This document shows, in pieces, positions 26,016 to 34,861 of a stretch of 40,221 nt of DNA. The stretch spans positions 1-40,221 of the forward strand of contig CALXZW010000001.1 of NCBI GenBank assembly GCA_944393345.1, in the 5' to 3' direction. A model generated the notes under the pieces. It was not told where the DNA came from and made no database searches. It worked only from the letters and a program-made list of their open reading frames with translations. The DNA is from an uncultured Clostridia bacterium. GTDB lineage: Bacteria > Bacillota > Clostridia > TANB77 > CAG-508. Both the position numbers and the translations under genes were made by a program. Every line of letters begins with the position of its first letter. Positions within the stretch are counted from its first letter, which is position 1.

Positions 26016-26627
26016 TTACTCTATTTCTATTTTACCATTAACTATACTGACATATGCTTGTTTATGTAATGGTTCTTCATCTCTGTCTATTTCTTTTACT
26101 ATATTAGCAATTCTTATTTGAACTGTATCTATTAAACTTGCTGCTATTATTGCTTGAGTGTTACCTTTAGCACCTGCATGTGCCAATCCCCTTAGTGCTC
26201 CTAAAACTATTATATTTTCAGATGCCATTACTTCTGCTCCTGAATTTACATCCCCTATTATTACTAAACTTCCTTCTGATTCTAATTTTTGCCCAGAACG
26301 TAATGAACCTTTATGAAATTTTGTTTCAGATATTGTTGTTTTTCTTTCAAAAGTTTTTTTAATACTATGCAAACCTAATGTTTTAGGCATATCAAAATCA
26401 ATATCTACATCTATTTTACTTTTTATTAATTCTTCAATTTGATCCATCTCCTTATTTTTTAAAACTTTTCCAGTTACTCTAATTGGAGTTTTTTCATCCT
26501 TATACAATTTTTTTAATTCTGGTAATTTTCGTCTTAAGACTCCTACTAACTCTACTTGTTCTGCATTTTCATCTAATTTAATTATTATTTCATCTCTTCT
26601 TAGATTTATACTAACACAATTTTTCAT
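26016..26627 (-). CDS. minC: Septum site-determining protein MinC
   Basis: A 203-aa division inhibitor that blocks FtsZ assembly away from midcell. The N-terminal domain (about 1-95) is followed by the beta-helical MinD-binding domain (about 100-195) with SLRSGQKLESEGSLVIIGDV, GAEVMASENIIVLGALRG and AHAGAKGNTQAII, all diagnostic. It is the last gene of the mre operon, 21 bp after PBP2. The minD gene that normally follows is absent here; the next gene is convergent. Confidence 0.94.
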   Translation of the reverse strand: MKNCVSINLRRDEIIIKLDENAEQVELVGVLRRKLPELKKLYKDEKTPIRVTGKVLKNKEMDQIEELIKSKIDVDIDFDMPKTLGLHSIKKTFERKTTISETKFHKGSLRSGQKLESEGSLVIIGDVNSGAEVMASENIIVLGALRGLAHAGAKGNTQAIIAASLIDTVQIRIANIVKEIDRDEEPLHKQAYVSIVNGKIEIE

Positions 26628-26648
26628 TTTTACATCCTTCCAATTTAT

Positions 26649-28763
26649 TTATTGCATAATTTCAACATAAGGAATTGCCGTCATATTCTCTTCTACATTT
26701 TGCGTATTCATACCAAAATATTCTTCCATTATGTCTCTTACAACCTCCGCCGTATAGTTTCCATGTCCACCATTCTCTACCATTACTACAATAGCAATCT
26801 CTGGATTATCAAATGGTGCATATCCTGCAAACCATGCATGTACAATGTCTTTTTGATTTGCATCTTTTCCTGCTTCAGCTGAACCTGTCTTTCCTCCAAC
26901 TTCTATTCCAAAATCTTTGAATCTTACATATGCAGTTCCTGTAGTATCACTTGTAACAGATTTCATTCCTTGTAATACTGCATCAAGATTTGCTTGTTGT
27001 ATTCCTAAATCTTCTGTTTCTTGTTTCTGTATTCCTAATTTTTTATTTACAAAATTTTCTATTTCTTGTTTTGAAGCTTCTGTACCATCTGATTTTCTAA
27101 CTGTTTTTACAATACTTACATCTATGGGCTTTCCACCATTTGCTAACATGCTAACATATTTAGTCATTTGTAATGGTGTAAAAGAATTAAGACCTTGACC
27201 TATAGAAGCGTTTATAGTTTGTCCTTTTGTCCATGTTACATTCACTTTTTCAGCATATTCAGGCGTTGCCATTGCACCTGCAGTTTCACTTGGTAATTCA
27301 ATTCCTGTTTTTACACCTAACCCAAAGTATTTTGCATATTTAGCTAATGTTTCTATTCCCATTCTATCTCCAGTTTCATAAAAGAAATAGTTACATGATT
27401 TTTCGATTGCACCTGATACATTTAACCTTCCATGTCCCACATGATAGTCTGTATAATACCAACATGGCCAAGTATCTCCATATTTCTTATATACTCCTGT
27501 ATCATTAATAGTTTCAGCTCGTGTTATTGCTCCACTTTCTAAGCCGGCTATTGCAGTTACCATTTTAAATATTGAACCTGGAGGATATGAACTTTGTACT
27601 GCTTTATCTAATAATGGTTTTGCTGGATTATTTATATAATTATTCCAATTCTCCGTGCTTATCCCACCAACAAAATCAGAAGGGTTATAATTAGGATAAC
27701 TTGCCATTGCTAAAACTTCTCCCGTATTTACATCCATAACAACACACGCTCCAGCTTTTGCATCATAAGCTTTTCCAAAGCCTCCACTTGCTATTTTCTG
27801 TATGTTTGCCTCTAATGCAGCTTCTGTTATTTTTTGCAATTTAGCATCAATTGTTAATACTATGTCAGAACCTCCTATTGCTTCTTGCGCTATGTATTCT
27901 GCAGTTGTTGTTCCGTCTACCGCCATATCAATTTGTTTAGTTCCATTTTTTCCTTTTAAATATTCTTCAAAAACATATTCTATTCCAGTTCTACCTATAA
28001 TATCATTCATTCCATATGTATCTTTTTTTTCTTCATATTCGTCACTTCTTATTTGATTAGCATATCCCAAAATATGTGATGCCATGTTCCCTGAAGTATA
28101 TTCTCTTACTGGTTTTACTACAATATTTATACCTGCATAATTGTCTGAACTTTCGCTAAATTCTGCGACTGCTTCTTGTGGTATATTTTCAGCTATTTTT
28201 AATGATTTTGTACTACTATATCCTTCTCTTACTATTTCATACCTTATTGCCATTATTTTTCTTACTTTTTTTATATCATCATATTTAATCTCATATCTAT
28301 CTTTTAATTTATAAAAAGCTTCTTCTGCTGTAGCATTTTCATCTATTTTGTTTGATTTTTTCCAATTTTTTAAAGTTTCATCAGATATTATAAATTCAAA
28401 TGGTTCTATCTTTATTGGTAATGAATCAGCATATTTGCAACCATACTTTTCTAGTGTTTCAATCATATTTAATATCGCAGTATTTAAATCTTCTGTTTCT
28501 ACTTTTGTCTTATACAATTCAAGAGAATATTGTATTTTTGAAGTAACAAGTGTTACTCCTGTCCTATCTACTATATCACCTCTAGCTGCTTCTAATGTAC
28601 TTTCTCGAGTTAACCTTGTATTCGATTCTTCTCTATATTCTGCGCCATGTACTATTTGTAATGTAAATAATTTTATCATTAATATAATTCCAATTATATA
28701 AATTAAAACTGTTAATACATTAAATCTTAAATTTATATTTGAATTTTTTGCTGGCTTTACCAA
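26649..28763 (-). CDS. mrdA: Penicillin-binding protein 2 (elongation transpeptidase)
   Basis: A 704-aa class B PBP that cross-links peptidoglycan for cell elongation. One N-terminal helix (about 12-33) anchors it; the dimerisation domain contains EAARGDIVDRTG. The transpeptidase motifs are SIFK with Ser397, SCN at 456-458 and KTG at 625-627. The start is TTG at 28763 behind GAAGGTG. It sits between mreD (15 bp upstream) and minC (21 bp downstream), as expected for the rod-shape operon. Confidence 0.95.
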   Translation of the reverse strand: MVKPAKNSNINLRFNVLTVLIYIIGIILMIKLFTLQIVHGAEYREESNTRLTRESTLEAARGDIVDRTGVTLVTSKIQYSLELYKTKVETEDLNTAILNMIETLEKYGCKYADSLPIKIEPFEFIISDETLKNWKKSNKIDENATAEEAFYKLKDRYEIKYDDIKKVRKIMAIRYEIVREGYSSTKSLKIAENIPQEAVAEFSESSDNYAGINIVVKPVREYTSGNMASHILGYANQIRSDEYEEKKDTYGMNDIIGRTGIEYVFEEYLKGKNGTKQIDMAVDGTTTAEYIAQEAIGGSDIVLTIDAKLQKITEAALEANIQKIASGGFGKAYDAKAGACVVMDVNTGEVLAMASYPNYNPSDFVGGISTENWNNYINNPAKPLLDKAVQSSYPPGSIFKMVTAIAGLESGAITRAETINDTGVYKKYGDTWPCWYYTDYHVGHGRLNVSGAIEKSCNYFFYETGDRMGIETLAKYAKYFGLGVKTGIELPSETAGAMATPEYAEKVNVTWTKGQTINASIGQGLNSFTPLQMTKYVSMLANGGKPIDVSIVKTVRKSDGTEASKQEIENFVNKKLGIQKQETEDLGIQQANLDAVLQGMKSVTSDTTGTAYVRFKDFGIEVGGKTGSAEAGKDANQKDIVHAWFAGYAPFDNPEIAIVVMVENGGHGNYTAEVVRDIMEEYFGMNTQNVEENMTAIPYVEIMQ

Positions 28764-28778
28764 TTTTTCACCTTCTTT

Positions 28779-29312
28779 TTAGAAATATCGTGTTAATATT
28801 TTATTTCCTTTATATTCATTTTCTATGTAATATCCTGCTTTTTGAAATAAGGGATATATAATAATTGTCAATATTAAATTATAAATTCCTTCTACTAATA
28901 GTATTTTGACAAAATTTAATATTTCGATATTAATACCTACTAAAACATAATTTAAAATATAAGCAATAATTTCAAAAATAATAGTTGAAGTAAATACCAT
29001 TACCATTATAGTAATTCTACTGTCTTTAGAAAAATTTTTTTCATAAACACCTGCTAAAATAGCTATTGTCCCTAATCCTATCGTGTATATTCCAAATTTT
29101 GCACTTAACAGTAGATCTAATATTACGCCAATTATTAATCCATACACTATTCCCATTATTTTATTTGAAAAAAGTCCTATAAATAACACCAATATTATAA
29201 ATAAATTTGGCATTATTCCTGAAATTGTAAACCAATTAAAAAAATTTGCTTGCAAATAATATACAATTAGTATTGTTAGTATTAATATTGCATTTATTAT
29301 AGTCTTTTTCAA
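28779..29312 (-). CDS. mreD: Rod shape-determining membrane protein MreD
   Basis: A 177-aa protein with five to six membrane helices and few charged residues, between mreC and PBP2. PNLFIILVLFIGLF and GIVYGLIIGVILDLLLSAKFG match MreD. It is part of the elongasome with MreC, RodA and PBP2. The start is TTG behind AGGAGGG at proper spacing. Confidence 0.88.
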   Translation of the reverse strand: MKKTIINAILILTILIVYYLQANFFNWFTISGIMPNLFIILVLFIGLFSNKIMGIVYGLIIGVILDLLLSAKFGIYTIGLGTIAILAGVYEKNFSKDSRITIMVMVFTSTIIFEIIAYILNYVLVGINIEILNFVKILLVEGIYNLILTIIIYPLFQKAGYYIENEYKGNKILTRYF

Positions 29313-29326
29313 TTAGTTCCCTCCTA

Positions 29327-30139
29327 TTATTTATTTGTTATAACTAATACAGTATTCAATTTATTAAAATCAACTGCTGTATCTACCAATGCATATCTAT
29401 CTGTAATATTTTTGGTATTTTCCACTTTTCTTATTGTTCCTACATGTATACCTTTTGGATATATTCCACCTAGTCCAGAAGTTACAATATTATCTCCTTG
29501 AATTATATTAAGCTCTGTTGGCAAATACATAGCTTTTAATGTAGAATTATCATCTAAAGTTCCTTTACATACAATACTATCTTGTGTGCTCATTGAACAA
29601 CTAACAGAGCTTGCCGTATCAATTATCAATTGCACTTTGGCTGTATTGTCTGTTACAGAAATAACATGTCCTACTAGTCCTTCGTCAGCAATTACTGTCA
29701 TATTTTCTTCTATTCCTTCTTTTTTCCCTATATTTATAACTATTATCTTAGAATAATTGCTTATATCTTTATTTATAACATATCCTGGAACAGTTTTATA
29801 TTCTCCATATTTTTCTGTTAAATTCAAATATTCTTTTAGAGTATTATTTTCAGCTTTGATTGTTTCTAATTCTCTTAATGATTGCTCTAATTTACTATTT
29901 TCTTCTTCTAACTTTTTATTTTCTTCTTTTAGATTATTTATATCTGCAAAAAATGTACTATTTCCACTTAATTTATTTTTTAAATATGTTAAACCATTTT
30001 GCACTGGCATGACAATATTACTTATAGCATTCTCTAAAAATGATGTATTGTTATCACCATTTGAAAATATAACTATTATTATTAAAATAAGTATAGTTAT
30101 AATTATTCCTATTATTCCAGCTTTTTTATTTTTATACAT
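29327..30139 (-). CDS. mreC: Rod shape-determining protein MreC
   Basis: A 270-aa bitopic protein. One N-terminal helix (about 7-27), a coiled coil (about 65-105, repeated Leu/Glu/Lys) and a periplasm-type beta domain with VIADEGLVGHVISVTDNTAK, SGLGGIYPKGIHVGTI and VDFNKLNTVLVI are all typical. It activates PBP2. AAGGAG precedes the ATG, 14 bp after the stop of mreB in the +1-shifted frame. Confidence 0.94.
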   Translation of the reverse strand: MYKNKKAGIIGIIITILILIIIVIFSNGDNNTSFLENAISNIVMPVQNGLTYLKNKLSGNSTFFADINNLKEENKKLEEENSKLEQSLRELETIKAENNTLKEYLNLTEKYGEYKTVPGYVINKDISNYSKIIVINIGKKEGIEENMTVIADEGLVGHVISVTDNTAKVQLIIDTASSVSCSMSTQDSIVCKGTLDDNSTLKAMYLPTELNIIQGDNIVTSGLGGIYPKGIHVGTIRKVENTKNITDRYALVDTAVDFNKLNTVLVITNK

Positions 30140-30153
30140 TCTTTACTCCTTTA

Positions 30154-31186
30154 TTATTTTCTTTTCCTTGCATTTATTAAAACATTTTTTAATCTCTCCA
30201 AATCTTCCAATGTTTTTCCTGTTCCTCTTACAACACAATCTAATGGTTCTTCTGCTATATAAACCGGCATATCCGTTTCCAAGCTTATTAATTTATCTAA
30301 ATTTTTTATTAGAGCGCCTCCACCCGCTAATACAATTCCTTTTTCCATTATGTCAGATGCTAATTCTGGTGGAGTCTTTTCTAACGTAAGTTTTACAATC
30401 TCTACAATTTTAGAAATTGATTCTTTTATCGCTTCTTCAATTTGAACTGATGAAACAGTAATATTACGTGGCAAACCATCTGATAAATCTCTTCCTCTTA
30501 CCTCCATTGTCATTTCTGTCATTAATGGCATTGCACAACCTATTTGCATCTTTATTTGTTCAGCTGTTGTTTCTCCTATAGCTAAATTCATTTCTTTTTT
30601 TATATAATTTACAATATCTTCATCAAGTTCATCGCCTGCTACTCTTAAAGAATGACTTACAACAATCCCTCCTAGTGATATTACTGCTACTTCTGTTGTT
30701 CCACCTCCTATATCTACTATAATGCTCCCACTAGGTTCTGCAACATCTAATGATGCTCCAATAGCTGCTGCCATTGGTTCTTCTACTAAATATACTTCTT
30801 TTGCTCCACCTTGCAATACTGCTTCTTCAACTGCCCTCTCTTCCACTTCTGTAATTCCAGATGGAACCCCAACAACTACCCTTGGCTTCCCTATTGAATA
30901 TCTTTTTCCAACTTTTCCAATTATATTCTTAAGCATCAGTTGTGTAGCAGAGAAATCAGCAATGACTCCGTCTTTTAATGGTCTTACTGCTTTTATTTGA
31001 TCAGGAGTTCTTCCGAAGCATCTCCTTCGCTTCACTACCTGTTGCTAAAATATTTCCTGTCTTTCTATCTATTGCCACAACTGAAGGTTCTTTTAAGATT
31101 ATTCCTTTTCCTTTTAATGTCACTAATAAATTTGCTGTTCCTAAGTCAATCCCTATATCTTTTGATCCAAATGTAAAAAAATTCAT
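30154..31186 (-). CDS. mreB: MreB actin homologue, interrupted by a +1 frameshift at CGG
   Basis: The start at 31186 gives ATGN-FFTFGSKDIGIDLGTANLLV and continues to codon 57, then CGG and a TGA four codons later. Skipping one base at CGG (31015-31013) yields EMLGRTPDQIKAV and an uninterrupted rest of MreB (VRPLKDGVIADF, VVVGVPSGITEVE, IVDIGGGTTEVAVIS, VLAGGGALIKNLD) to the stop at 30154. The combined length of 343 aa is normal. MreB polymerises under the membrane and directs lateral wall synthesis; it is usually essential in rods. The region downstream of the shift is fully conserved, so the gene does not look decayed. Codons just before the shift (GCG AAG GAG ATG CTT) are rare for this gene. 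Confidence 0.92.
31013..31015 (-). other. Candidate +1 recoding site (CGG) in mreB
   Basis: Zero frame reads AAG GAG ATG CTT CGG AAG. The restored frame reads CTT, skips C, then GGA AGA ACT CCT (Gly-Arg-Thr-Pro). AAGGAG lies exactly 3 nt before CTT, the same geometry as the ribosome-site stimulator of the RF2 +1 frameshift. Confidence 0.7.
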
Positions 31187-31206
31187 ATTTATCTTTTCCC
31201 TTCCTC

Positions 31207-31929
31207 TTAATTTTTTCTTTTTGTATCATCTTTTGTTCCAGATATAATTTTAGAAAAGATACTTGTATAATTCATATCACCAATAATTATATGATCTAAT
31301 AATTCTATTCCTAGCATATTTGATATATCATAAACTTTTTCTGTAATCTCTATATCTGCATTACTTGGATTACTATCTCCTGTTGGATGATTATGCACCA
31401 AAACTATTTTGGGTGCTTTCATTTTTATTGCTTCTGATAATATATCTTTTACTCCTATATTAGCAAAATTTGATCCACCTATCGCTATATCTGTTATTTT
31501 TAGTATTTCATTTTTAGAATTTAATATGACAATTTTTGCAATTTCTTTTTTTTCGTATCTTAATTCACTCATAAATATTTTTGCTAAATCATATGGCTCT
31601 TTAATTTTTATTTTTCTATAATTAGATGGTCTTGCCATTCTTATTGCTAGTTCACACATTGCTTTTAATTGAATTGCTTTTACTTTTCCTATACCTTTTA
31701 TTTCCATAAATTCTTCAATTGTTAAATTCCTTAAAAAATTCAATTCATCTATTCTTTCATCATTCATATTTAATATTTTTTGCGCTAATTGTACAGAAGT
31801 TTCATCTTTAGTCCCTGTTTTTATAATTATAGCTATCAATTCTGCATTTGATAAATTTTTTTCTCCGTAAAGTTCTAATTTTTCATATGGTCTTTCTGCC
31901 TCTGGTAATTGTTTAATATTTATAGACAA
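31207..31929 (-). CDS. radC: RadC family (JAB1/MPN-type) protein
   Basis: A 240-aa RadC-like protein. The N-terminal helix-hairpin-helix region includes FMEIKGIGKVKAIQLKA. The C-terminal JAB1/MPN-type metallo domain carries VLVHNHPTGDSNPSNAD, with the HxH-x7-SxxD-type metal ligands. Despite its name, a direct repair role is doubtful; it is often found upstream of mreB in Firmicutes, as here. The TTG at 31929 is used as start. It lies 20 bp upstream of mreB. Confidence 0.93.
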   Translation of the reverse strand: MSINIKQLPEAERPYEKLELYGEKNLSNAELIAIIIKTGTKDETSVQLAQKILNMNDERIDELNFLRNLTIEEFMEIKGIGKVKAIQLKAMCELAIRMARPSNYRKIKIKEPYDLAKIFMSELRYEKKEIAKIVILNSKNEILKITDIAIGGSNFANIGVKDILSEAIKMKAPKIVLVHNHPTGDSNPSNADIEITEKVYDISNMLGIELLDHIIIGDMNYTSIFSKIISGTKDDTKRKN

Positions 31930-31980
31930 CTTATCTACCGCCCTTTCATATATGTCCCCTTGTCTTTTCTCTATGCTTAT

Positions 31981-32238
31981 TTATATTTTTTTATATATAA
32001 ATATTGCTAATACCATTCCTATTATACTAGATATATTTATTTTAAACATTAATGCAAAAGTAATTTTTAACACACTCAAATCAAGTACTACTGGATTCTC
32101 TAAACCAAAGCTTTGACTATACGATAACCACCAAAGCCAATCAACATATGATGCTAAATTTCCAATTAATCCTCCAACTACTAATCCAGATAAAATAAAT
32201 ATTAATAATATCCATATATTCTTTTCTTTTGTTGCCAT
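31981..32238 (-). CDS. DUF4321 small membrane protein
   Basis: An 85-aa protein with two membrane helices (about 8-28 and 59-80). The pattern matches DUF4321: a first helix ending LVVGGLIGNLAS, the middle motif PVVLDLSVLKITFAL and a final helix. The ATG at 32238 follows GGAGGG; an upstream in-frame ATG (32253) lies before that site. It is found next to the radC-mre cluster and is probably co-transcribed with it from the promoter at 32296. Function is unknown. Confidence 0.8.
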   Translation of the reverse strand: MATKEKNIWILLIFILSGLVVGGLIGNLASYVDWLWWLSYSQSFGLENPVVLDLSVLKITFALMFKINISSIIGMVLAIFIYKKI

Positions 32239-32295
32239 GAGTTTTCCCTCCATTTTTTGATTTTTCCTTACGGACCTTTATTTTTTCATAATGGT

Positions 32296-32324
32296 ATTAT
32301 ATATTTATTTAACATTTTTTTCAA
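32296..32324 (-). promoter_or_regulatory. Promoter of the DUF4321-radC-mre-minC operon
   Basis: TTGAAA (32324-32319), 17 bp and TATAAT (32301-32296) on the minus strand. No clearer promoter is seen between DUF4321 and radC. Confidence 0.72.
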
Positions 32325-32461
32325 GTAAATATTGTATTTTTTTCTTGTTTATGTTATATTTTAAAAATATTTATTTTTTATTACCAAAAATTGTGTATTT
32401 AAATATAATATTATTAGTAGTATAATATAATTAATAATTATTTTAGGAGGCTTTTTTCTAT

Positions 32462-33085
32462 ATGAAAATTGAAAAATTAACAGAAAATAAAATTAGAGTT
32501 ATAGTAAGCTCTACCGATTTAGCAGAAAATCATACCGATTTACATTCTTTAATGACTTCTTCTTTAGAAAAGCAAGGAATTTTTTTAAAGATTTTATCAG
32601 AAGCAGAAAAAAAAGTAGGTTTTTACACTGAAAATTGTAAATTATTAATTGAAGCTTTTTCTACATCTGAAGATATTTTCATTTTTACAATCACAAAATA
32701 TGAAATAAAAAATAATTATCATTCAAATAAAAAAATATCAGTAAAAAGAAAATCAATTAATTTGAATATGCCTATTTCAATATATGCTTTTAATACATTT
32801 GATGAATTTTGTGACTTTTGTACATCTATTAAATCTTCATCTTTTTTTAATGTTAATAAATTCAGCAAAAACATTTCTTTGTATTTATATAATAATACAT
32901 ATTATTTAATAATTACTTTAGATATTAAAAGTTATCCTGATTTAAAATTTTTACATAATTCAATTTGTGAATTTGGTAAACTAGTTTCTAATTCAACCGT
33001 TTTTAAAAATAAATTACTAGAATATGGCTCTCCAATTATTAAAAAAAATGCTATTAATATTAGCATTAAGCATTTTTCATCATAA
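32462..33085 (+). CDS. mecA: MecA-type adaptor protein
   Basis: A 207-aa protein with the MecA layout. The N-terminal domain (MKIEKLTENKIRVIVSSTDL, then SLEKQGIFLKILSEAEKKVGF) and a C-terminal domain begin near residue 100 after a charged linker (YAFNTFDEFCDF through KFLHNSICEFG). MecA adaptors deliver substrates such as ComK to the ClpCP protease in Bacillus; the target here is unknown. A TAGGAGG site precedes the ATG at a rather long spacing. TATAAT lies upstream. It ends in a strong terminator shared with the convergent M23 gene. Confidence 0.85.
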   Translation: MKIEKLTENKIRVIVSSTDLAENHTDLHSLMTSSLEKQGIFLKILSEAEKKVGFYTENCKLLIEAFSTSEDIFIFTITKYEIKNNYHSNKKISVKRKSINLNMPISIYAFNTFDEFCDFCTSIKSSSFFNVNKFSKNISLYLYNNTYYLIITLDIKSYPDLKFLHNSICEFGKLVSNSTVFKNKLLEYGSPIIKKNAINISIKHFSS

Positions 33086-33100
33086 ATTTAATTTTATAAT

Positions 33101-33130
33101 AAAAAACTTTTGGTATTCCAAAAGTTTTTT
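33101..33130. terminator. Bidirectional terminator between mecA and the M23 gene
   Basis: AAAAAACTTTTGG (33101-33113) pairs perfectly with CCAAAAGTTTTTT (33118-33130). On the minus strand it starts 2 bp after the frameshifted stop codon of the peptidase gene, which supports the restored frame as its true end. Confidence 0.92.
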
Positions 33131-33132
33131 AT

Positions 33133-34150
33133 TTAATATAAATAATTTTGTGGATTATATGCTACTCCATTTACTCTTACTTCTAAATGTAAATGTGGAC
33201 CGAGTTGAATTTCCAGTATTTCCAACCGCTGCTATTTTTTGACCTTGTGTTACTGATGTACCTGCTGAAACATATAATTTACTGCAATGTGCATAATATG
33301 TTTGTACTCCATTTCCATGTGATATAACAATCATATTTCCATACGAACCTTTATATCCTGAAAAAGTTACTGTTCCGCCAGCAGCCGCTACAATTGGCGT
33401 TCCTGTAGAAGTCGCTATATCTAATCCGGTATGTGATGCTCTCCTTATAGCGCTTCCCGCTCCAAATTTTGAAGTTATTATTCCAGATACTGGTTTTATT
33501 AAAGAAATACCTAATTTTGCTTTAGCAGTAGATGTATTACTAGATGTATCTACCGTTCCAGATGTTTTATATTTTGAACTAGAACTTCTTGTACTTGCGA
33601 CTGTTATTTTTGGTGGTTCTATATATAATTTTGAAACAGCTTCTTCTGTTGAAACTAAATCTTTTAATTCTGTTTCATATTTTTCTGATATTGATACACT
33701 ATCTTTATTTGTACTATTTTTCTCCTTCAATGTGTTGATAACATTTTCTGCTTCTTCAAAATTTGAGACATAATATTTTTCTTCATTATTATCCAATATA
33801 GCATAATATCTATAGTATTCAATTCCTTGCTCTTTCACTTTGTTATATATTTCTTCATCATTTGTTACTATATCTTTCTTTAATAGACACATTTTATATT
33901 GTGGCAAATTTTCTACTTGTACAAAAGCAACATTTTTTTCGTTTCCATCTCCATGGTTTACAAAGTCATTAATTTTTTGTTGTAAACTTGCTCTATTTTC
34001 TGTATAGCCCACTTGTTCCCCTGCTATATAAACACTATATGTTGGCTTATATAAAAAAGCTAGTATACCTAATATAATAAAAATAGATATTAATAAAAGA
34101 ATTATCATTTTTATGCCTTTTCTAGTATGTATCATTAATTTCTTTAACAT
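33133..34150 (-). CDS. M23 family endopeptidase, interrupted by a +1 frameshift at CGG
   Basis: A 338-aa wall peptidase in the restored frame. An N-terminal helix (about 14-34) anchors it, a long middle region links to the LytM/M23 domain (about 220-335) with RRASHTGLDIA (first zinc His and Asp) and QTYYAHCSKL. Zero frame reaches NTGNST, then CGG at codon 317, and goes into an unrelated 14-residue tail. Skipping one base gives T-GPHLHLEVRVNGVAYNPQNY and the stop at 33133, so the catalytic HLH is made only after the shift. M23 enzymes cut peptide bridges in peptidoglycan. AAAGGAG precedes the ATG. The restored stop abuts a terminator. Confidence 0.9.
33200..33202 (-). other. Candidate +1 recoding site (CGG) in the M23 gene
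   Basis: Zero frame TCA ACT CGG TCC; restored ACT, skip C, GGT CCA CAT TTA CAT (Gly-Pro-His-Leu-His). No ribosome-site-like stimulator is seen upstream. Confidence 0.7.
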
Positions 34151-34172
34151 TACAATATCTCCTTTGTATAAT
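34144..34172 (+). promoter_or_regulatory. Plus-strand promoter upstream of the M23 gene
   Basis: TTAACA (34144-34149), 17 bp and TATAAT (34167-34172) on the plus strand, pointing away from the M23 gene with no plus-strand ORF behind it. Confidence 0.45.
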
Positions 34173-34178
34173 ATTAAT

Positions 34179-34345
34179 GTTATATTATTTCAAGTTTTAT
34201 ATTTTAGCAATAATGGTAAAGAACTAATTTCCGTAGTTTTTTTTTGATTTTCTTTTTTATTCTCTTTTTTATTCTTTATTTTATACTTTTTAAATTAATC
34301 ATTTTAAATATTTCCCCCTACTCTTAATAAGTAGGGGATTTTTTT
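34179..34345 (+). ncRNA. Candidate small RNA
   Basis: Behind the plus-strand promoter lie two possible plus-strand terminators: AACTA-ATTTCCG-TAGTT with a T-run (about 34228-34250), and CCCCTACT-AGTAGGGG followed by ATTTTTTTATT (about 34314-34345). No coding frame of note lies between. The second hairpin has its T-run only on the plus strand, so it does not serve the minus genes well. This is a prediction from promoter and terminator alone. Confidence 0.3.
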
Positions 34346-34346
34346 A

Positions 34347-34589
34347 TTATTGTAATTCTGTTTTTACAGTATTTATTTCTGTGATAGTTGCTTTTTGAGC
34401 AGGAATATAGTAACCTTTATTTTGTGCTATTTTAAAAAGTTCATATTGAAAGCTTTCGTCATTGTTTCTTAATTGTTGTAAAGTTTGTCTTAATAGCATA
34501 TTTTCAGTTTCAGTTATAGCAGTTTGATATGCCGTCAAACCTGTTTTTACATCTGATAAAATATCATTAACCATTATTTTTTCGTTCAT
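34347..34589 (-). CDS. Spore coat protein, CotF-like
   Basis: An 80-aa protein matching the coat F domain: MVNDILSDVKTGLTAYQTAI, then a helical LRQTLQQLRNNDESFQYELF, and GYYIPAQKAT near the C-terminus. CotF-type proteins are deposited on the spore or carried as a ferritin-like fold. AGGAGGG precedes the ATG. It lies 11 bp downstream of a second small coat-like gene. Confidence 0.85.
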   Translation of the reverse strand: MNEKIMVNDILSDVKTGLTAYQTAITETENMLLRQTLQQLRNNDESFQYELFKIAQNKGYYIPAQKATITEINTVKTELQ

Positions 34590-34600
34590 ATTTATCCCTC

Positions 34601-34789
34601 CTAATTATTTAAAAATGTCATCAATTTTTGTTTTGTATTTAATGCATCTTGTGCTGATTTCGTAAAAATTTGTTTTATTTGTGGATCAACTGCTTGTGAT
34701 GAATATGTGTTTAGTTTTTGATATGCAGTTTCATGTGCTCCTATTAAATGTCTTAAATTTTGTAATTCACTTTGATTTAAATCTGCCAT
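34601..34789 (-). CDS. Small spore-coat-associated protein (CotF-partner type)
   Basis: A 62-aa helical protein (MADLNQSELQNLRHLIGAHE start, DPQIKQIFTKSAQDALNTKQ in the middle, LMTFLNN end). It resembles the short clostridial coat proteins encoded just before CotF-like genes. The ATG at 34789 is preceded by AAAGGA with 9-nt spacing; an ATG nine bases earlier touches that site. Both genes form a two-gene unit, presumably expressed in the mother cell, but no clear sporulation promoter is seen. Confidence 0.75.
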   Translation of the reverse strand: MADLNQSELQNLRHLIGAHETAYQKLNTYSSQAVDPQIKQIFTKSAQDALNTKQKLMTFLNN

Positions 34790-34861
34790 TTTTATCATTC
34801 CTTTCGTTTATTGTTCTTAATTAATTATTTCCATTTTTTTTTATATTATTCATCGAATAAA

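Noticed and set aside
29757..30389. A 210-aa plus-strand open frame across mreC and mreB
   Set aside because: It is antisense to two well-supported genes, has no ribosome site and is composed of Leu/Phe/Ser-rich shadow sequence, as is usual opposite AT-rich genes.
31001..31186. Reading the first mreB piece as a separate 61-aa protein, with a GTG-started second piece as its own gene
   Set aside because: Both pieces join into one MreB of normal length after skipping one base; the GTG at 31035 lacks a proper ribosome site and gives a non-MreB start (KRRRC).
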